From Leptobrachium leishanense (lineage: Eukaryota > Chordata > Amphibia > Anura > Megophryidae): 64,000 bases of DNA. Shown one piece after another: positions 57,930 through 64,000 of this stretch. The notes beneath the pieces are model-generated. The model was not told where the DNA came from, made no database searches, and saw only the letters and a list, made by a program, of their open reading frames with translations. Each line of letters starts with the position of its first letter. Positions within the stretch are counted from its first letter, which is position 1. The DNA lies in contig CM019064.1 of assembly GCA_009667805.1 (NCBI GenBank), positions 271,355,662-271,419,661 on the forward strand, given 5' to 3'. The position numbers and the translations under genes were made by a program.

Positions 57930-59498
57930 CAGGTGAAACTCGAAAAATTTGAATATCGTGCAAAAGTTCATTTATTTCAGTAATGCAACTTAAAAGGTGA
58001 AACTAATATATGAGATAGTTCAAGCTGTGATTTGTCATAATTGTGATGATTATGGCTTACAGCTCATGAAAACCCCAAATCCACAATCTCAGAAAATTAG
58101 AATATTGTGAAAAGGTGCAATATTCTAGGCTCAAGGTGTCCCACTCTAATCAGCTAATTCAGCCATAACACCTGCAAAGGGTTCCTGAGCCTTTAAATGG
58201 TCTCTCAGTCTGGTTCAGTAGGAATTACAATCATGGGAAAGACTGCTGATCTGACAGTTGTGCAGAAAACCATCATTGACACCCTCCATAAGGAGAGAAA
58301 GCCTCAACAGGTAATTGCAAAAGAAGTTGGATGTTCCCAAAGTGCTGTATCATAGCCCATTAATAGAAAGTTATGTGGATGGGAAAAGTGTGGAAGAAAA
58401 AGGTGCACAAGCAGCAGGGATGACCGCAGTCTGGAGAGGATTGTCAGGAAAAGGCCATTCAAAAGTGTTTCACAAGGAGTGGACTGAGGGTGGAGTCAGT
58501 GCATCAAGAGCCACCACACACAGACAGATCCCGGACATGGGCTTCAAATGTTGTATTCCTCTTGTCAAGCCGCTCCTGAACAACAAACAACGTCAGAAGC
58601 GTCTTACCTGGGCTAAAGGAAAACAGACCTGGTCTGTTGCTCAGTGGTCCAAAGTCCTCTTTTCTGATGAGAGCAACTTTTGCATCTCATTTGGAAACCA
58701 AGGACCCAGAGTATGGAGGAAGAATGGAGAGGCACACACTACAAGATGCTTGAAGTCCAGTGTGAAGTTTCCACAGTCTGTGTTGATTTGGGGAGCCATG
58801 TCATCTGCTGGTGTTGGTCCACTGTGCTTCATTAAGTCAAGGGTCAACGCAGCCGTCTACCAGCAGATTTTGGAGCACTTCATGCTTCCTTCTGCAGACG
58901 AGCCTTATGGGGATGCGGACTTCATTTTCCAGCAGGACTTGGCACCTGCCCACACTGCCAAAAGCACCAAAACCTTGTTCAATGACCGTGGGATTACTGT
59001 GCTTGATTGGCCAGCAAACTCACCTGACCTGAACCCCATAGAGAATCTATGGGGCATTGCCAAGAGAAAGATGAGAGACATGAGACCGAACAATGCAGAA
59101 GAGCTGAAGGCCGCTATTGAAGCATAGTCTTCCATAACACCACTGCAGTACCACAGGCTGATAGTTTCCATGCCACGCCGCATTGAGGCAGTAATTGCTG
59201 CAAAAGGGGCCCAAACCAAGTACTGAGTACATATGCATGCTTATACTTTTCAGAGGTCCCATATTGTTCTATGTACAAACCTTGTTTTATTGATTGCATG
59301 GAATATTCTAATTTTCTGAGATTGTGGATTTGGGGTTTTCATGAGCTGTAACCATAATCATCACAATTATGACAGATCACGGCTTGAACTATCTTGCTTT
59401 GCATGTAATTAGTCTCATATATTAGTTTCAACCTTTAAGTTGCATTACTGAAATAAATGAACTTTTGCACGATACTCAAATTTTTCGAGTTTCACCTG
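57930..59498 (+). mobile_element. Tc1/mariner element, decayed transposase
   Basis: 1569 bp between TA dinucleotides. Ends caggtgaaactcgaaaaatt and aatttttcgagtttcacctg; a second inverted pair lies inside (ctcagaaaattagaatatt against aatattctaattttctgag). Confidence 0.95.
58233..59226 (+). pseudogene. Tc1-type transposase with stops and a frameshift
   Basis: Starts MGKTADLTVVQKTIIDTLHK. A TAG follows QSAVS at about 58349, and a shift near 58468 leads into KEWTEGGVSASRATTHRQIP. The frame then runs on with SDESNFCISFGN, FQQDLAPAHTAKSTKT and SPDLNPIENLWG, so all three DDE residues are present. A second TAG after AAIEA (59125-59127) replaces Trp. The end is AKGAQTKY. Unlike the transposase at 16026, the catalytic site is normal but the frame is broken. 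Confidence 0.93.
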
Positions 59499-59918
59499 TA
59501 TACAGTATTTATATATATATATATACACAACACAAACCAGATCCTTCTTCTCCCCAAGGAGTGAGGGAGTTACTTGGAGCCCGCCGGAAGCGATTGAGGC
59601 CTGAAAGAAGGTGAACAGCTTCGGTATACAGATGTGACCAAAGTTTTCGATCCCTGTGACAGTGAAGGTGCAGCTGAAAAATATCAAGGACTGGTAACAA
59701 CAAATATTCTATATGCCTGCATTGATAATACCTCTACTGAGTGTAACCTATTGGGGTCCAATATATATGGACTGTTTCCTTGCTGTTTTGCACTACAATT
59801 TTTTGTGTTTAGGAATACACCGTTTTTTTACTTTTTTTTTTAAATCACTTGTCACACTCTCCCTCTTTCATATGGCAAGTAGCAGGCTATGAAACTAGAC
59901 TGACCAACAGACCAAGCA

Positions 59919-60204
59919 CAGGGCTGAATTTATAATTTTTACGATCATTTAGACCACTGTATCTTTGGAGCCCTAAGGGCTAGAGGGACATATGAGGTAT
60001 CATTGGTGAGGCCAGATTATGGCCTTTCCAGTGATGTCAAACAGAAGTATGAAAAAAAAATTAAATAACAAAATAATATTTTACTCTTTTTCTTCTAACA
60101 TAGCACTATTATTCAGTTTCCAATTATAACGTGTACAGTGATAGGGGGTAGGGGCGCTCCACATATCTGTGCTTTCAGGCTCCTGAGATGCAAATCCGGC
60201 CCTG
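59919..60204. mobile_element. Short hAT copy of the 52313 family
   Basis: Ends cagggctgaatttataattt and gcaaatccggccctg; flanks ACCAAGCA and GCCAAGCC are a degraded duplication. Shared core: gaggtatcattgg and ggcctttccagtgatgtcaaa. Confidence 0.7.
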
Positions 60205-60652
60205 GCCAAGCCCACTGGTTCCCCTGCACACTTAACTAGTATGTAGGGGAGCAGATGCACGCGCTGAGTGTACTGACTCCTGTACATGCTGCCATACCCT
60301 ACATACCAGACCTCACGACCACTGGCCCATTGTGCAAACACCCAATTTGCATCATGGCCAATCTAGGCCTTGTTCATACACTATATGCTAATTTTGTGAT
60401 TTATTATAATTTGCCGCTACCTCCTGCCAGTTTAAGCTATAAAGGAAATTCTCCAGGCAGGAGTTAACCCTTACAACATATTGTAATGAAAATGAAGAAA
60501 AAAAAAATAAAGCATTAACAGGACCACATTTTATTGGTAATAAACTTTATTCATCCTATTCTCTAATTTAATTGATGTTGTGGAATAGGGCCCTTAAAAC
60601 AAGCATTTCTAGGAACTAAAATCATTTATTCATTTTCAACCTATGTTGTGTT

Positions 60653-61397
60653 AAAGGGACACTCAATGTAATTTGTGTGGTCACATGACTGGAGTGTCCT
60701 CACCTGTCTTTTGTGTGGTTTCGGGGGGATAATTCAGTTCACTGAGTGGGAGGGATAAGCCCCGCCCAGATTGTGAGCACGGTCTTCACCTTCCTGAAGA
60801 TCGGGACTCTTTTCCTACCTATGACTTTGAATGTGTTTGACATTAAGACCAATTGGGTTGGCTGTACTCCTTGAAGCATGTTATGAGATTAAGCCCAGCA
60901 CTAGAATAAAGATAAACTACAGTTCTAAGTTTTTATAAAGCGCTAACAAGTTCCATAGCGTTTTACAATGGGTAAGACAGAATAGAAATAAAAAACATAC
61001 AAGTTAAACACACAGAACAGTAGGAGAGAGGACGTTTATAAAAACCCCAACAAAAACTTATGAGTTAAAACAGTAGGGGGGGCTTCAAAGGGGACCGAGA
61101 AGGGTTAAAGCCACTTCAGAATTAAATATTCAACGGTTTGACACTTTAAGGAGTCATCTGCCATGTCTCATAATCATTGAGGTCAGGTCATGTTTCATTC
61201 ACCTGACTCAGAATTTTACCACCAAAGCCAAGCTCCGGTCACATCCAATCAATTGCTGAAGCTCTGAAAACTAGAACCAATGAATTGTTAAGAAACAAGC
61301 AAACTTATATTTTTTGACTGGTATAACATCAGAGTCCTGGATGTAAACTCCTCCGTTTACCCTCCTCCTTTATTAACCACAGAATATCCCTTTAATC
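60653..61397. mobile_element. T2-type MITE candidate (TTAAAGGG ends)
   Basis: Left ttaaagggacactcaatg and right gaatatccctttaa are inverted and carry the TTAAAGG motif of amphibian T2 MITEs. A second possible right end, gtgctcctttaag, lies at 62047-62059. It contains the repeat at 60925-61040. Confidence 0.55.
60925..61040 (+). repeat. Dispersed repeat with aagcgctaac end, copy 3
   Basis: tttataaagcgctaacaagt and tccatagcgttttacaatgg match the starts at 5165 and 57093. Confidence 0.5.
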
Positions 61398-62726
61398 CGA
61401 TTTCTTCAGCAGCCTTTAGGAACCCTCTGGACCTCAGCTGTTATCCTTATCTTCCTGGCTCACTGTACGAGGTGGGGTTTCTGTTACAGCATCAGTGTAG
61501 AGCAGGAGGAGAGGAGGGTGATTGACATCAGCTTTTATGGAACCAGAGTTGAGAGAAAACATCACGCCACGCCACCTCCAATCCCCTTTGCAGATACCAC
61601 TGCGTGAAACAGAAGAGGTTCCTCCACCCACCTAACAGGTAGTTTGAATATCCTTTCTGCCAGGGACCAACTAGGGGGCTGATGATGTCAGCAAGCTTTC
61701 TGAGAGACAGTAACCGAGGACTGGTGCTGTACATATGCTTGCCACACCAAACCATCGATATGCGCAGGCACTGAGCAACTTGAGTACAAAAGTACGCTAG
61801 TTCTGCAACATACCTCATTTACGTAGTGTACAGACAAAAGTTCCGTACAATACTCAAATTACATTAGAAGCTCCAGGGACTTCTACTCTTTGGCTCAGGG
61901 CTTCTGAAATGTGGGAGCAATCCAAAGCTGAGGAAGAAAAGGTGAGTATTTACACCTAAGCTAAAACAAATATAATTAAAAGTAATTGGGCAGATGATGT
62001 CAGCAGCATCTTCACGATTATTTAAGGGCAAAAGGGGCGTATATTTTTAATCAGAGTGCTCCTTTAAGGAGAATCATAATGCAACTAGTTGTAGATAGAA
62101 TACATGTAGAATGCAAGACAATACAAGAAAGTTCGTGGCATACCATCATCATCAATAAATGTAATACATTAATTAATACATTCAGTTGAATCTGATATAT
62201 TAAGTTACATGTCATAATAATTCTCAAGTCTTGTTTTTCGCTCCATCCTAAATTAGATTTTTTTTTTATATAGGATCTACATTTTATATTAAGAAATGAA
62301 AGACAGTATGATGATGTGGATCCCTCCCATATGCCTTTTTTTGTATATCCACCTGTCTCATTGTCATTATTCGTATCTTTGTACCCACATTTTACCACGC
62401 GTGTGGAATATGTTGAAGCTTTAGAAATAGAAATGATAATTATTCTGTAGTTTTACCATCAAGAAGTGGCTTTAAAACCGACGTTCTTCTTACAGACCCA
62501 ATGACTGACATGTTTAGTTAGGTGTGAAATGCTCAGCCATTGAATGGGTTGTCTGCTTGCACCATGACAAGCTCCACTAAAGAGCTTACAAGCACAGATT
62601 AAACCTAAAAAAAAATTATCTCCCATCTCCCTCCCATCTGTTAACAAGAGAAGCTCATTTATCATACTGTCCTCTGTCTGATCTAAGTGGAACACTGGCA
62701 TACGGAAAGAATTTGACAGTATCCCG
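61398..62726. other. Region upstream of IMPG2
   Basis: No coding exon seen. It probably contains the promoter and the non-coding first exon of the downstream gene, but no TATA box or unmistakable site was identified. Confidence 0.35.
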
Positions 62727-62732
62727 GTAAGA
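62727..62732 (+). other. Candidate splice donor of a non-coding first exon of IMPG2
   Basis: GTAAGA after atcccg. With the acceptor at 62850 this would define a 124-base intron and place the transcription start of the downstream gene a little upstream of about 62700. No TATA box is apparent. Inference from splice signals only. Confidence 0.35.
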
Positions 62733-62850
62733 CTACTAGTTTTTACAACATAAATTTATTTTAGTTTTTTTTTTTTATTTACAAATAACTTTTTGAAGAT
62801 ACACGTAATGAATCAAAACTCTAATTTTTATTTTCTGCTATTTCTTACAG

Positions 62851-62943
62851 TAACATTCACAAGCATGGTCAATTTCTCTTGGAAACTTTTACTGGGATTT
62901 CTCTATGTTGCGGTATGTGAGGGGCAACTACAGACCTCAACAG
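62851..62943 (+). CDS. IMPG2: Probable IMPG2 first coding exon (signal peptide)
   Basis: Acceptor tttcttacag, ATG at 62865-62867, 26 codons plus one base, donor gtaaag. The peptide MVNFSWKLLLGFLYVAVCEG has a short polar start and a hydrophobic core, a textbook secretory signal peptide, followed by QLQTST. IMPG2 is a photoreceptor-matrix proteoglycan whose first coding exon also encodes only a signal peptide of similar shape. In tetrapods IMPG2 lies just downstream of SENP7 in the same orientation, as here. Sequence similarity alone would be too weak; the call rests on synteny plus exon form. The following exons are beyond the window. Confidence 0.65.
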
Positions 62944-63507
62944 GTAAAGAATACATTTTTTTATTATCTATATCATCGATTAGCGTTGCCTTGCAAATCT
63001 ACAGAACTAGAAATGGACTAATTCAATCATGTACAGTTTTTCAAAAATAAGTTTGATTTGTTTAATGATTCAGGTAACTCAAGAATTGGCATTAACCTCA
63101 AAGTCAAACTGTGCTGACGACTACATAACAGATGTTAATGAATAGATTTTGCATTCAGATAGCATACTTCCACCATCTCTAATGATATATTAGCCCTAAC
63201 AGGGTCATGGAGTTCATCATTTCCCAGATCCCTACTTCTGTGTTGATTTAAGAGGAAAAAAAATGAAATGTAAAGCATCTTCCTATTGTGCACCAATAGG
63301 GAAAATCCTCTTTAACATCTTCAAACTAGAACAGCTTTTAGGGTTCTCTTTGGCTCTACAAGCAATTAGTCTTTTTTTAATACTTGAATGGCTATAAATA
63401 ATAATTTTCCAGGAAATTATCCAAATGTTTTTTTCAATCCACCTCCTTAGGCAGAAAGTGTTAGACTTCTATTACCTGAAGTCCTGGTATAGTGATAAAC
63501 CATCAAA
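62944..63507 (+). other. IMPG2 intron 2 (start)
   Basis: A/T-rich; no second coding exon was recognised before the window ends. Confidence 0.4.
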
Positions 63508-63930
63508 GGCTAGGGTCAGACTGAGGCAGTGCGAAGGCGCGTGCAGCCGCACTTAATCACGGCCGCACTAGCAGCAGATGCCGGGCAATGACGGCCAATA
63601 TACGAAGTACGGTCGCACAAAAGTCCGGCTGCGCAACGCAAGTGGAAAATGAACGCATTTTTTCGAGAACGTGAAACCGCAGGTACTGACGTACAGAGTG
63701 CGCTGCGTCCGCTAGCGGCGTGTGTGCGTGATTAGGAGACGTCAGACGCTGCTAATGTCCGGCACATAACGTCCAGACACAAAAAGTGTTTTATTGATGA
63801 TCCGTACAAAATCACGGACGAAAATGCGCATAGTAATGACCACTATCAGTATTCTGTGAAAAAATGCGTCCATTCGTTCGAACGCACTTTTTCACAGACA
63901 ACATAAAAATGCGTTCGTCTGACCCTAGCC
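63508..63930. mobile_element. MITE family C, copy 2 (CpG-rich)
   Basis: 423 bp; ends ggctagggtcagactg and cgtctgaccctagcc; AAA on both sides. Shares tgacggccaatatacgaagt, gcgcaacgcaagtggaaaat and gtgtgtgcgtgattaggaga with 23533-23935. Confidence 0.9.
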
Positions 63931-64000
63931 AAAGAGGCAGGGGTCACGTCTTGCAGGAATGCAGTTCCCTCACTATTTTAGCAGAAGGTACTTACAGGGT

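Larger units (their letters stand above)
57825..59825. repeat. Inverted-arm repeat interrupted by Tc1
   Basis: Left tgtagtgcaatacagcaagg aaacagtccatgtatattgg and right ccaatatatatggactgttt ccttgctgttttgcactaca are inverted copies of about 75 bp that surround the Tc1 at 57930. Class unknown. Confidence 0.8.

Overview
This window is nuclear DNA of a vertebrate, most likely a frog. It has spliced genes with consensus GT-AG introns, a gene pair (SENP7 followed by IMPG2) that is adjacent and co-oriented in tetrapods, and a transposon mix typical of amphibian introns: Tc1/mariner, piggyBac, hAT, Helitron, CR1, L1/Tx1-like and Penelope-like elements plus many MITEs. No prokaryotic or viral gene system was recognised.

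The main gene is SENP7, a SUMO2/3-chain protease, on the + strand. Twenty coding exons from 3863 to 49737 join in one unbroken frame and give the C-terminal 908 residues, with stop TAG at 49735-49737 and a poly(A) signal at 50056-50061. The start codon and first exons lie upstream of the window. The protein carries a duplicated HP1-box-like motif, a phospho-SIM-like motif (IVLSSDEE), the SENP6/7-specific loop 1 (YPPPPTKGG) and a complete His-Asp-Cys triad. About 13 kb downstream, a short exon encoding a signal peptide (62851-62943) is best read as the first coding exon of IMPG2, a retinal matrix proteoglycan.

Nearly everything else is mobile DNA. 1-3862: an old hAT split by a CR1 LINE, a 31-bp minisatellite and a MITE. 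4013-9850: small MITEs and a hAT-like element carrying a minisatellite. 10015-32659 is one 22.6-kb SENP7 intron. It holds a nest of elements (an outer pair of hAT-like ends, two Helitron pieces, a Penelope-like element with inverted arms, a Tc1 with an open transposase frame, a SINE, a hAT with perfect target duplications). These are followed by an 8.6-kb piggyBac (24042-32617) loaded with four different tandem arrays, which ends 38 bp before the next exon. 33018-49605: further MITEs, split SINEs, a second CR1 inserted in a minisatellite, and an ORF1-only L1/Tx1-like element with an intact ORF. 50062-62850: two hAT elements with perfect 8-bp duplications, one full of minisatellites and one with a foldback core, and a second, decayed Tc1 inside a foldback repeat.

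Three themes stand out. First, a 24-bp micro-inversion in the first Tc1 transposase removes the catalytic glutamate without breaking the frame. Second, unrelated DNA transposons repeatedly carry expanded minisatellites, some sharing the same unit. Third, SENP7 stays intact although large elements sit very close to its splice sites. Family names come from motif recognition only; no database search was run.
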